64,000 bases of DNA. Origin: Solidesulfovibrio alcoholivorans DSM 5433 (lineage in GTDB: Bacteria > Desulfobacterota > Desulfovibrionia > Desulfovibrionales > Desulfovibrionaceae). The stretch lies in contig NZ_JNJA01000004.1 of NCBI RefSeq assembly GCF_000702665.1, forward strand, positions 1 to 64,000. Reading direction: 5' to 3'. The translations under genes were made by a program, and so were the position numbers. Numbering within the stretch: position 1 is the first letter of the stretch; each line of letters opens with the position of its first letter. Below are positions 28,787 to 36,573 of the stretch, piece after piece. The notes under the pieces were generated by a model. That model had not been told where the DNA came from. It ran no database searches and saw nothing but the letters and a program-made list of their open reading frames with translations.

Positions 28787-30247
28787 ATGAGCAGAGGAAA
28801 CAAACGCAAACAGAAGATGTTCATCAGCGTGCTGCCCGGAGAGCAGGTCGAAGTGGCCGTGGCCGAAGACGGCATGCTGATCGAATACTACGTGGAGATG
28901 GTCCACCAGGCCAAGACGCGGGGCCATATCTACAAGGGCAAGATCCATAATATCGATCCCGCCCTTCAGGCCGCGTTCATAAATTACGGCGCGGAACGCA
29001 ACGGCTTTTTGCAGATCGACGAGGTCCATCCCGAATATTACCAGGTCGTCCACACCGGCGAGCGCCGCCCCAAATATCCGCCCATCCAGAAGGCGCTCAA
29101 AAAGGGCCAGGAGCTGCTCGTCCAGGTCGTCAAGGAACCCACGGGCCACAAGGGCGCGTTCCTGACCACCTACCTGTCGCTGCCGGGCCGCTATTTCGTG
29201 CTCACCCCGGGCCGCGAGCAGCGCGGCGTGTCGCGCAAGATCGAGGACGAGACCGAGCGCAAGCGCCTCAAGGAGGCCATTTCCGGGCTCAAGCTCGACG
29301 AGGGCCTCGGCATCATCGTGCGCACCGCCGCCCTGTCCCAGTCCAAGACGTCGCTCGAGCGCGACCTCTCCTACCTCAAGCGCCTGTGGAAGGACGTGCG
29401 CCAGCGCGGCACCACCGCCGACAACCCGAGCCTGATCTACCAGGAGCTTGATCTCTCCTCCCGGGCCGTGCGCGACTACCTCACCGACGAAGTGGGCGAA
29501 ATCTGGGTGGACGAGCCCGAAACGGCCGACCGCGTGGCCGAAATGGCCGCGCTGGTCTATCCGCGCCGCCCCGGCATCGTCAAACAGCACACGGACATGG
29601 ACGTGCCCCTTTGGGACCGCTTCAACCTGCGCAAGCAGATCGAGCAGCTCTACGGCCGCGAGGTGACCCTGCCGAGCGGAGGCGTGCTGGTCTTCGACCA
29701 CGCCGAGGCCCTGACCGCCGTGGACATCAACTCCGGCAAGATCGGCGGCGAATCGAATTTCCGCGAGATGGCGCTCAAGACCAATGTCGAGGCGGCCGAG
29801 GAAGCGGCGCGCCAGCTGCGCCTGCGCGACATCGGCGGCCAGGTGGTCATCGACTTCATCGAGATGAAGGACCGCAAGCACGTGGCCGAGGTGGAAAAGA
29901 CCCTGCGCGCGGCGTTTAAAAACGACCGGGCGCGCACGGACGTGGGCCGCATTTCGCGCTTCGGGCTGCTCGAAATCGTGCGCCAGCGCCTGGGCTCCTC
30001 GGCCCTTTCCATCACCTCCGAGCCCTGCCCCTTCTGCCGGGGTTCGGGACAGCGCCGCAACCACGAATGGCAGGCGCTGACCGTGCTCAAGGACATCTAC
30101 CGCCAGATGCGTAAGGATTCCGGCCAGGAGACCGTCACGGCCAGGGTGGGCGAGGAACTGGCCCTGTACCTGCTCAACCACAAGCGGACCCGGCTTACGG
30201 CCATGGAAGAGGAATTCAAGAAGACGATCGTCATCGCTCCGCTGTAG
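28787..30247 (+). CDS. rng: Ribonuclease G/E family endoribonuclease
   Basis: This 486-residue protein has an S1 RNA-binding domain at about residues 35-125 (GHIYKGKIHNIDPALQAAFI, AERNGFLQIDEV). The RNase H-like/DNase-like catalytic core follows, with Asp in ALTAVDINSGKIGG and in VVIDFIEM. The zinc-link Cys pair is in CPFCRGSG, for the tetramer interface. It lacks the long C-terminal scaffold of RNase E, so RNase G is the better label. It processes 16S rRNA 5' ends and decays mRNA. Start is the ATG encoding MSRGNKRKQK; queH begins 4 bases after its stop. Confidence 0.93.
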   Translation: MSRGNKRKQKMFISVLPGEQVEVAVAEDGMLIEYYVEMVHQAKTRGHIYKGKIHNIDPALQAAFINYGAERNGFLQIDEVHPEYYQVVHTGERRPKYPPIQKALKKGQELLVQVVKEPTGHKGAFLTTYLSLPGRYFVLTPGREQRGVSRKIEDETERKRLKEAISGLKLDEGLGIIVRTAALSQSKTSLERDLSYLKRLWKDVRQRGTTADNPSLIYQELDLSSRAVRDYLTDEVGEIWVDEPETADRVAEMAALVYPRRPGIVKQHTDMDVPLWDRFNLRKQIEQLYGREVTLPSGGVLVFDHAEALTAVDINSGKIGGESNFREMALKTNVEAAEEAARQLRLRDIGGQVVIDFIEMKDRKHVAEVEKTLRAAFKNDRARTDVGRISRFGLLEIVRQRLGSSALSITSEPCPFCRGSGQRRNHEWQALTVLKDIYRQMRKDSGQETVTARVGEELALYLLNHKRTRLTAMEEEFKKTIVIAPL

Positions 30248-30251
30248 CGCC

Positions 30252-30809
30252 ATGGGCAAACGGATTCTGCTGCATATCTGCTGCGGTCCCTGCGCCATCG
30301 CGCCCATCCTGCGCCTCAAGGAGGCCGGCTGCACGGTCATTGGGCTTTTTTTCAACCCCAACGTCCAGCCGGCCATGGAATACGTCCGGCGGCGCGAGGG
30401 CGCGGCCAAGGTGGGCGGCATTCTGGACGTGGACGTGCGCTTCGACGCCTACGATCCGCTGCCGCACATGCGCCGCTCCCTGGCCGATCCGGCAGGGCGC
30501 TGCGCCCCGTGCTGGGAGGAGCGCCTTGATCGGGCCGCGGCCACGGCGGCTGCGCTCGGCTGCGACGCCTTCTCCTCGTCGCTGCTCTACAGCAAATACC
30601 AGGACCACGCCCTGCTTGCTTCCCTCGGCGAAGCCCGGGCCGCGGCCCACGGCATTCCATTCCACTACCAGGATTTCCGCGTCCACTGGGACGAGGGCGT
30701 GGCCTTGTCGCGCCAGTGGGAAATCTACCGCCAGCCGTACTGCGGCTGCGTGCTGAGCGAACTCGACCGCTACGCCAAGAAACTGCGCCAACCCCCGGGA
30801 GTGGGGTAG
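30252..30809 (+). CDS. queH: Epoxyqueuosine reductase QueH
   Basis: This 185-residue protein has the adjacent cysteine pair ICCGPCAIAPILRL at about residues 9-22 plus later CAPCWEERL and QPYCGCVLSELDRY. These give the six or more cysteines that bind the iron-sulfur cluster and an additional iron. It performs the last step of queuosine synthesis in tRNA, replacing QueG without cobalamin. It sits directly behind rng and is therefore in an RNA-metabolism operon. Length agrees with the family (about 180-220). Confidence 0.92.
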   Translation: MGKRILLHICCGPCAIAPILRLKEAGCTVIGLFFNPNVQPAMEYVRRREGAAKVGGILDVDVRFDAYDPLPHMRRSLADPAGRCAPCWEERLDRAAATAAALGCDAFSSSLLYSKYQDHALLASLGEARAAAHGIPFHYQDFRVHWDEGVALSRQWEIYRQPYCGCVLSELDRYAKKLRQPPGVG

Positions 30810-30852
30810 GGCAGCGCGGGAAGCGGGAAGAAGAAAAAGGGAAGAAGGAAGA

Positions 30853-30912
30853 ATGCCTCCGGCGGCCAGGAGGGGCCGAGGGCCCCTCCTGGACCACCCC
30901 GAAAGGGGGGAA
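30853..30912 (-). repeat. Dispersed palindromic element, copy D
   Basis: It is almost identical to copy A: ATGCCTCCGGCGG, then CCAGGAGGGG/CCCCTCCTGG stem, then GACCACCCCGAAAGGGG. It starts 43 bases after the queH stop in the post-stop orientation. Copy E in opposite orientation follows 90 bases later. Confidence 0.8.
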
Positions 30913-31000
30913 GGTGGTCTTGCTTTTGTGGATTCCCTTTGATTCTAATCCCCTGAGCGTGGATCCGAGGGCGCAATCATCACGCACTCCAATCGCTAAG

Positions 31001-31040
31001 GGAGTCCAGGGGGCGGCAGCCCTTTGGACGCCGGAGGCTT
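31001..31040 (+). repeat. Dispersed palindromic element, copy E, supplying a ribosome site
   Basis: GGAGTCCAGGGGG, GCGGCAGC and CCCTTTGGAC form a degenerate stem, followed by GCCGGAGGC. The terminal GGAGG lies 7-8 bases upstream of the TTG start of cbiB, as in copy B. Confidence 0.65.
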
Positions 31041-31044
31041 TCCC

Positions 31045-31995
31045 TTGACTACTTTCACGCTCGCTCCTCCCCTCCTTCTTGCCCTGGCCGTCGCCCTGGA
31101 TCTGCTGCTCGGCGATCCGCCGCGGCTGCCGCATCCCGTGCGGGCCATCGGCGCGGCCTATGCCGGCTGCGACCGGTTGGCGGACCGGTGGGGGGGGCGC
31201 GGCCGCGCGTTTGGCGCGGCCTGCGTCGTCGCTGTGACGGTGGCAAACGCCGGGGTTGTCCTTTTGTTGACGCGCCTGCCGGCCGCGGGCTGGGTTTGTG
31301 GCGTGTATTTCGCCTGGGCCGGCCTGGCCCTGGGGCAGCTTCTGCGCGAGGGACGCCGGGCGGCACGATTCTTGGAACAAAATAAGGTCGAAGCCGCGCG
31401 AGACGTGGTGGCGGGGCTGGTCAGCCGCGACGTGTCCGTGCTGGACGCCGACGGGTTGTGGCGCGCCCTGGCCGAGTCCGTGGCGGAAAACGCCAACGAC
31501 GCCTTTGTCGCGCCGCTTTTCTGGCTGGCCCTTGGCGGGCCGGCCGGGCTTTGGGCCTACAAGGCCGTGAGCACCGCGGACTCCATGTGGGGCTACCGCA
31601 CACCGCGTTACGCACGGCTCGGCAACTTCGCGGCCCGGGCCGACGATGTCCTGGCCTGGCTGCCGGCCCGGCTGACCGTCGCGGCGATGTGGCTTGCGGC
31701 CCGGCTCTGCGGCTTTGGCAAGGACGTCGCTTTTGCCGACGTGCGGCGGGATGCGAAAAAGAGCGCCAGCCCCAATGCCGGCTGGCCCATGGCTGCGGCG
31801 GCGTGGCTGTGTGGCGCGGGCATGGGCGGGGAGGCCGTGTATTTCGGCGTGCGCGTACGCAAACCCGCAATGGGGCCGGTTGGGCAGCGCTGGAATGCCG
31901 CCCGTTACAGGTGTCTCGGCCGCTTGGTGCTGTTGTCCGGCCTAATTGTTGCGATGACAATTATTGTAATAACCGGCTTGATCCCACAATGTTGA
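31045..31995 (+). CDS. cbiB: Adenosylcobinamide-phosphate synthase CbiB/CobD
   Basis: This 316-residue membrane protein (about 5 helices) attaches the aminopropanol arm to adenosylcobyric acid in B12 synthesis. Diagnostic segments are ALDLLLGDPPRLPHPVRAIG at the start, SVAENANDAFVAPLFW in the middle, and KAVSTADSMWGYRTPRY. KSASPNAGWPMAAAA and PVGQRWNAAR follow near the end. TTG is taken as the start because GGAGG precedes it. An in-frame TTG 21 bases earlier lies inside the hairpin element. No other cobalamin gene is adjacent. Confidence 0.92.
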   Translation: MTTFTLAPPLLLALAVALDLLLGDPPRLPHPVRAIGAAYAGCDRLADRWGGRGRAFGAACVVAVTVANAGVVLLLTRLPAAGWVCGVYFAWAGLALGQLLREGRRAARFLEQNKVEAARDVVAGLVSRDVSVLDADGLWRALAESVAENANDAFVAPLFWLALGGPAGLWAYKAVSTADSMWGYRTPRYARLGNFAARADDVLAWLPARLTVAAMWLAARLCGFGKDVAFADVRRDAKKSASPNAGWPMAAAAWLCGAGMGGEAVYFGVRVRKPAMGPVGQRWNAARYRCLGRLVLLSGLIVAMTIIVITGLIPQC

Positions 31996-32080
31996 TACAG
32001 ACGGTGATATTTGTTGCATCCGCCTCCATTGTCCCATTCAAGGCTTTCGGGAATGCCAGTAAGCAAAAGATGATTTTCTG

Positions 32081-32110
32081 TTGACGCGTTCGTGGCGATG
32101 GTGCTAAATA
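32081..32110 (+). promoter_or_regulatory. Candidate promoter of the cold-shock gene
   Basis: TTGACG at 32081 and TAAATA at 32105 are separated by 18 bases. They are followed by an AT-rich 5' leader of about 30 bases before the ribosome site. The area from 31996 to here holds no gene. Confidence 0.5.
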
Positions 32111-32142
32111 TTAAAGTACGATTTTTTCAGGAGGGCAGAAGT

Positions 32143-32349
32143 ATGGGATTCGAAGGCACTGTGAAGTGGTTCAGTGACAAGAAGGGGTACGGCTTCATCA
32201 CGCGCGAGGGCGAGGACGACGTTTTCGTCCATTATTCGTCCATTGAAGGGGAGGGGTTCCGCACCCTGCGCGAGGGGGAGACCGTCCAGTTCGACATCAT
32301 CCAGGGCGAGCGGGGTCCCAAGGCCACGAATGTGGTCAAACCCGCCTAG
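32143..32349 (+). CDS. Cold-shock domain protein (CspA family)
   Basis: This 68-residue OB-fold RNA chaperone has RNP1 KGYGFIT and RNP2 DVFVHYS. It starts [15 protein letters not shown] and ends [10 protein letters not shown]. It binds single-stranded RNA and prevents secondary structure. The ATG has AGGAGGG upstream and its own promoter and terminator, so it is monocistronic. Length is the normal family length. Confidence 0.96.
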   Translation: MGFEGTVKWFSDKKGYGFITREGEDDVFVHYSSIEGEGFRTLREGETVQFDIIQGERGPKATNVVKPA

Positions 32350-32372
32350 CAGCTGGCGAAAACGCATAAATA

Positions 32373-32405
32373 AAGCCCCGTCGCGTGCTCGCGGCGGGGC
32401 TTTTT
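32373..32405 (+). terminator. Terminator of the cold-shock gene
   Basis: AAAGCCCCG and CGGGGCTTTTT form a stem with an inner CGCG/CGCG pairing and a T-run. Confidence 0.85.
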
Positions 32406-32430
32406 GCTGGGCAATCCTGAGCGCTCAGGC

Positions 32431-33228
32431 TCAGCCGAGTTCCCTGGAACGGTCCCGTGAGGCCACGGCCGCGTCGATGATGGCCGCGCGCACGGCCATG
32501 CGGTCGAGGTGCATGAGTCCTTCGATGGTGGTCCCGGCCGGGGAAGTCACCATTTCGCGCAGCACGCTCGGGTGCAGGCCGGACTGGGCCGCGAGCTTGG
32601 CCGTTCCCGCGAACAGCCCGATGACGATGTCCGTGGCCTTGTCCCGGGGAAATCCCATGTACACGCCGGATTCGATGAGCGCTTCCATGAAGTGGAGCAC
32701 GTAGGCCGGGCCGGAGCCGGCAAGGCCCGTGAAGGCGTCGAAGAATCTCTCTTCCAGGACGTAGGTGCGCCCGAGCTTGGCGAAAAGCTCTCCGACGAAA
32801 GCCTTCTGCCCGGCGGCGAGCGCCGGGTCGTCCAGGCACAGGGCGAACTGGCCCGCGCCAACCAGCGCCGGGGTGTTGGGCATGATGCGCACCACCGGAC
32901 AGCGCCCGCCGGTGAGCTCCTTGAGCCGCGCCACGGTCACGCCGGCGACGATGGAGCACACCGTGGTTTCCGGGCGCAGCGCCAGGACGAGGGCCTGCAT
33001 GGCCCCGGTCAGGTACTGCGGCTTGACGCAAAGGACGATGTAGTCGCTGCCCGCCGCCAGGGCTTCGGGCGACGCTGCCTTCTGCGCAAGTCCCTTTGCG
33101 GCCAGGGCGTCCGTTTTGGCCGCGTCCACGTCGTAGGCCAGGGCCGAAACGCCGGGAACGGCGGCGAGGCCGCCGATGATGGCCGCGCCCATGTTCCCCG
33201 CGCCGAGAAAACCGATGACGGCGGCCAT
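32431..33228 (-). CDS. proC: Pyrroline-5-carboxylate reductase
   Basis: This 265-residue enzyme reduces 1-pyrroline-5-carboxylate to proline with NAD(P)H. It has an N-terminal Rossmann motif IGFLGAGNMGAAIIGGL and KPQYL. RIMPNTPALVGAGQFAL and GSGPAYVLHFMEALIESGV are catalytic/dimer helices, and EMVTSPAGTTIEGL is the substrate loop. It begins 4 bases after the ndk stop, so ndk-proC form an operon. Confidence 0.95.
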   Translation of the reverse strand: MAAVIGFLGAGNMGAAIIGGLAAVPGVSALAYDVDAAKTDALAAKGLAQKAASPEALAAGSDYIVLCVKPQYLTGAMQALVLALRPETTVCSIVAGVTVARLKELTGGRCPVVRIMPNTPALVGAGQFALCLDDPALAAGQKAFVGELFAKLGRTYVLEERFFDAFTGLAGSGPAYVLHFMEALIESGVYMGFPRDKATDIVIGLFAGTAKLAAQSGLHPSVLREMVTSPAGTTIEGLMHLDRMAVRAAIIDAAVASRDRSRELG

Positions 33229-33232
33229 GGCC

Positions 33233-33649
33233 CTAACCCACCATTTCCAGGGCGCTGAAAAAGTAGGACGTCTCGAAGGCGGCGGTTTCCGGGGCGTCGG
33301 AGCCGTGGACGGAGTTCTTCTCGATGTCCAGGGCGTAGGTCTTGCGGATGGTGCCTTCCTCGGCGTTGGCCGGGTTGGTCGCGCCCATGAGCTTGCGGTA
33401 GCGGGCGATGGCGTCGTCGCCTTCGAGGATGGAGACGACCACGGGGCCGGAGATCATGAACTCCACGAGGCTGCCGAAGAAAGGCCGTTCCTTGTGCACG
33501 GCGTAGAAGCCCTCGGCTTGCGCCTTGGACAGCTGGATCATCTTCGTGGCCACGACCTTGAGTCCCGCGTCCTGGATCATTTTGAGGATGGCCCCGGACA
33601 GGTTGCGGGAAACGGCATCGGGCTTGATGATGGAAAGAGTGCGCTCCAT
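33233..33649 (-). CDS. ndk: Nucleoside diphosphate kinase
   Basis: This 138-residue protein transfers phosphate between NTPs and NDPs. [18 protein letters not shown] is the start motif, and the phosphohistidine is in [14 protein letters not shown] at about residue 117. It is of normal length and is followed immediately by proC. The minus-strand start has a plausible AAGGAG ribosome site. Confidence 0.97.
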   Translation of the reverse strand: MERTLSIIKPDAVSRNLSGAILKMIQDAGLKVVATKMIQLSKAQAEGFYAVHKERPFFGSLVEFMISGPVVVSILEGDDAIARYRKLMGATNPANAEEGTIRKTYALDIEKNSVHGSDAPETAAFETSYFFSALEMVG

Positions 33650-33772
33650 GCGTGTTGCTCCTTGCTGGTTATGGGGTGGAAATCGGGCGCGAGAAATCGT
33701 TGCGGCCCGGCGAGGCGGGGATTACCGCGAAACGGCCGCCTTGGCAAAGGGGAATCGCCCGGCGCGCGGCGC

Positions 33773-35005
33773 TTAAATGCCGGCGATGACCCGAAGGATC
33801 GCGTCCCGGTCCACCATGCCGAGCAGCCGGAAATCGTCGTCCACGACCACGAGGCGCTTGCAGCGGCAGGACAGCATTTTTTGCAGCACGTCCATGAGCG
33901 CCGCGTCCTCGGGCACGGTGTTGACGTTGCGCTCCATGACCTCGGCCGCCGTGCCCGAGGGGCAGGCCGCCTCCCCCTCGTCGCCGCCGAGGCCGAACAG
34001 GGCTTGCAGGATGCCTTTCTTGCGCCCGGGCCCGCAGCGCGAAAGCAGGTCGCCGTCCACCACGATGCCGAGCACCTTCCCGCTGGCGTCCGTCACCACC
34101 ACTCGGCGCAGCGGCGAGGTCAGGATCTTCGCCACGATTTCGGACAGGGGCGCGTCGGACGCGGCCGTGGGCACGTCGCTGAACATCACGTCGCGCGCGA
34201 GCTGGAAAAGCCCGGCCGTGAAGCGTGGCAGGGCCTGGGCCGCCGGGGCGAGCGACGCCGCCGAGCGCAGGATGTCGGCACGGCTGACGATGCCCACGAG
34301 CTCGCCGGCTTCGTCCACGGCCGGCAGCCGCTTGAGCCCTTTCTTGATCATGAGCCGGGCCGCCTCGCGCAGGCCGGCCTTCTGGTCGATGGTCGCCACG
34401 GGCGCGGTCATGACGTCGGCGGCGGTGCGGCCGGAAAGTTTGCCGCGCTCCTCACGGCGGGCGTCCTCGGGCAGGGATTGCTGCAGGGAGAGCCGGGCGT
34501 CGAGGCCCCCGCGCGTAAGCAGGTCGCCGCCGGTGACGATGCCGGCCACGCGGCCCTCGGCGTCGAGGACCGGCACGGCCTTGACCCCGCGCGCAAGCAG
34601 CAGGTCCACGACCTCGGGCAGCGGCGTGTCAAGCTTCACCGTGGCCACGTCCGCGGCCATGACCTCATGCACGCGCACCGGGCAATGGAAATGGGCGCGC
34701 ATGCCCTGGCGGGTGATGCAGCCGCCTTTGGCCGCGGCCTCGATGCGCGGCAGAAGCGCCTCGATGCGTTCCGGCCGGTCCACGATCTCGACCACCATGG
34801 GCAGGTCCTCGGACAGGCGAAGCAGCTTGGCCGTGTGCACCAGGCTGCCGGCCCCGAAGCCGAGCACGCCGCGCAGGACCGTGGCCCCGGCCGCGCCGTG
34901 GCGTCGCGCGAGCTCTACCAGCACCTCATAGGCCGGCCGGCCGTCGATGCGGTCGGATTCGCCGCAATAGATCCGCAACAGTTCGACTTCGGTGAATTCC
35001 GCCAT
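33773..35005 (-). CDS. DUF190 protein fused to four CBS domains
   Basis: This 410-residue protein has residues 1-105 as a DUF190 (UPF0166, PII-like) domain. Its marks are VELLRIYCGESDRIDGRPAY, LELARRHGAAGATVLRGVLG and DLPMVVEIVDRPERIEAL. Four CBS modules follow at about 110-165, 195-250, 275-325 and 345-405 (VMAADVATVKLD, VMTAPVATIDQKAG, DVMFSDVPTAASDAP, VMERNVNTVPEDAAL), two Bateman pairs. These bind adenine nucleotides and act as energy sensors. DUF190 genes are commonly next to crcB, as here (39-base gap), so it may regulate fluoride export. The large fusion with four CBS is uncommon in my knowledge. The start is set at MAEFTEVELL; the frame extends further upstream but without homology. 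Confidence 0.85.
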   Translation of the reverse strand: MAEFTEVELLRIYCGESDRIDGRPAYEVLVELARRHGAAGATVLRGVLGFGAGSLVHTAKLLRLSEDLPMVVEIVDRPERIEALLPRIEAAAKGGCITRQGMRAHFHCPVRVHEVMAADVATVKLDTPLPEVVDLLLARGVKAVPVLDAEGRVAGIVTGGDLLTRGGLDARLSLQQSLPEDARREERGKLSGRTAADVMTAPVATIDQKAGLREAARLMIKKGLKRLPAVDEAGELVGIVSRADILRSAASLAPAAQALPRFTAGLFQLARDVMFSDVPTAASDAPLSEIVAKILTSPLRRVVVTDASGKVLGIVVDGDLLSRCGPGRKKGILQALFGLGGDEGEAACPSGTAAEVMERNVNTVPEDAALMDVLQKMLSCRCKRLVVVDDDFRLLGMVDRDAILRVIAGI

Positions 35006-35043
35006 GACGAGTTCCTTATCGGGACGCGTTCGCGCGCCCCGGA

Positions 35044-35421
35044 CTACAGCATGCGGCCGAGCATCAGCCCGGCGAAAAGCGCCCCGAAGCCGACCACGGT
35101 CTGGAAGCCGACGTTGGCCAGGGCCGCGAGGTAGCGGCCGTCTTCCAGGTAGCCGCCGCTCTCGAAGATGAACGTGGAAAAGGTGGTGAACGCGCCCATG
35201 AACCCGGTCAGGATGATGGCCCGGGTTTCCGCACGGATGAGCATGCGGCCTTCGCCCATCTCCCAGACGAGGCCGAACAGGAAGCAGCCCAGGATATTGA
35301 CCATTGCCGTGCCCCAGGGAAAGTTTCGGCCGAAGTGGTCGTAGACGAAGCCGGACATCCAGTAGCGGGTCAGGGTGCCGGCCGCGCCGGCCAGGGCGAT
35401 GAGACCGAGTTTTTGCAGCAT
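35044..35421 (-). CDS. crcB: Fluoride channel CrcB/Fluc
   Basis: This 125-residue protein with four membrane helices has the family marks GAAGTLTRYWMSG, FPWGTAMVNILGCFLFG and GFMGAFTTFSTFIFE (conserved Phe/Thr/Ser of the fluoride path). It works as an antiparallel dimer that expels fluoride. I looked for a fluoride riboswitch in the roughly 300-base leader and did not recognise one. It is probably co-transcribed with the DUF190-CBS gene downstream. Confidence 0.93.
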   Translation of the reverse strand: MLQKLGLIALAGAAGTLTRYWMSGFVYDHFGRNFPWGTAMVNILGCFLFGLVWEMGEGRMLIRAETRAIILTGFMGAFTTFSTFIFESGGYLEDGRYLAALANVGFQTVVGFGALFAGLMLGRML

Positions 35422-35721
35422 GGCGCCTCTCCCGGGGCGGCGATCGCGACACCAGGGCGGGGCTGGCGTCGCGGCCGATTGGCCCGGGCGTCTCGCGGCG
35501 TCGGGCATGCGAACCTGCGTCTTTTTCTCGTGCGCTTCATAGCCCAAGGCGCATTTCGGGTAAAGCGGGCGGTTGACATGGGTAATCCTCTCATTATGGT
35601 ATGAAATTGTCCGGCGATGCGAAAAGTGGGGGATGCCCCCTTTTCCCGGACCGGGATGCGGCATACATACGGATACGCGCCGCCGGCGGCATGCCGGGGC
35701 AAGCGCATGGAGGACGCCATC
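35422..35721. other. Intergenic region between crcB and nifU
   Basis: This is about 300 bases between divergent genes. It contains the candidate nifU promoter and presumably the crcB promoter. It has open frames on both strands but no convincing gene. Confidence 0.4.
35573..35600 (+). promoter_or_regulatory. Candidate promoter of nifUS
   Basis: TTGACA at 35573 and TATGGT at 35595 have a 16-base spacer and lie in a locally AT-richer patch about 120 bases before the nifU start. Confidence 0.45.
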
Positions 35722-36573
35722 ATGTGGGAATACACCGACAAGGTCAGGGATCATTTTCTGCATCCCCGCAACGTGGGCGAGCTTGCCGACGCCAATGCCG
35801 TGGGCGAGGTGGGGTCGCTGGCCTGCGGCGACGCGCTCAAACTCTTCCTCAAGATCAACGACGCCGGCGTCATCGAGGACGCGACCTTCCAGACCTTCGG
35901 CTGCGCCTCGGCCATCGCCTCGAGTTCCGTGCTCACGGAACTGCTCAAGGGCAAGACCGTCGAAGAGGCGAGAGCGCTCACCAACAAGGATATCGCGGAA
36001 TTTCTGGGCGGGCTGCCCAAGGAAAAGATGCATTGCTCGGTCATGGGCCAGGAAGCCCTGGAAGCGGCCCTGGCCAACTACCTGGGCGAGAAGGCTCCCG
36101 CGCACGAGCCCGAGGGCGAGCTCGTGTGCAAGTGCTTCGGCGTCTACGAGGGCCAGATCCGTCGCGCCGTGCGCGAAAACGGCCTGACCACCGTGGAAGA
36201 GGTCACGGACTTCACCAAGGCCGGCGGCGGTTGCGGCGACTGCCTGGAAAAGCTCAAGGCCATCCTCGACGACGAGCTCGGCCGTCCCGCGTCCGAGGCT
36301 CCGGCCCCCGAACCTGCGCCGGCCAAGGCGCTCACCAACCTCGAACGCATGCGCCGCGTGACCCGGGTCATGGACGAAGAGATCCGCCCCAACCTCAAAA
36401 AGGACGGCGGCGACATCGAACTCGTGGACATCGACGGCAAGACGGTGCTCGTGTCCCTGCACGGGGCCTGCAAGGGCTGCCCGGTCAGCAACGTGACGCT
36501 GACGGAATTCGTGCAGAAGCGGTTGCAGGAGCTTGTGGAACCCGACATCACGGTCAGGGAGGCGGGCAAATGA
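35722..36573 (+). CDS. nifU: Fe-S cluster assembly scaffold NifU
   Basis: This 283-residue protein has three modules. The IscU-like part has ligand cysteines in LACGDALKLF, TFGCASAIASS and KMHCSVMGQE. A BFD-like [2Fe-2S] domain lies near 135-190 (CKCFGVYEGQIRRAV, GGGCGDCL). A C-terminal NifU/Nfu domain from about 205 carries CKGCPVSN. It assembles transient clusters for transfer to apo-proteins. Start ATG has GGAGG 8 bases upstream; another ATG 15 bases earlier is less well placed. The stop overlaps nifS by 4 bases. Confidence 0.95.
   Translation: MWEYTDKVRDHFLHPRNVGELADANAVGEVGSLACGDALKLFLKINDAGVIEDATFQTFGCASAIASSSVLTELLKGKTVEEARALTNKDIAEFLGGLPKEKMHCSVMGQEALEAALANYLGEKAPAHEPEGELVCKCFGVYEGQIRRAVRENGLTTVEEVTDFTKAGGGCGDCLEKLKAILDDELGRPASEAPAPEPAPAKALTNLERMRRVTRVMDEEIRPNLKKDGGDIELVDIDGKTVLVSLHGACKGCPVSNVTLTEFVQKRLQELVEPDITVREAGK

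Noticed and set aside
35422-35721. Fluoride riboswitch upstream of crcB
   Set aside because: I compared the leader with the remembered crcB motif and found no convincing match; a covariance search would settle it.
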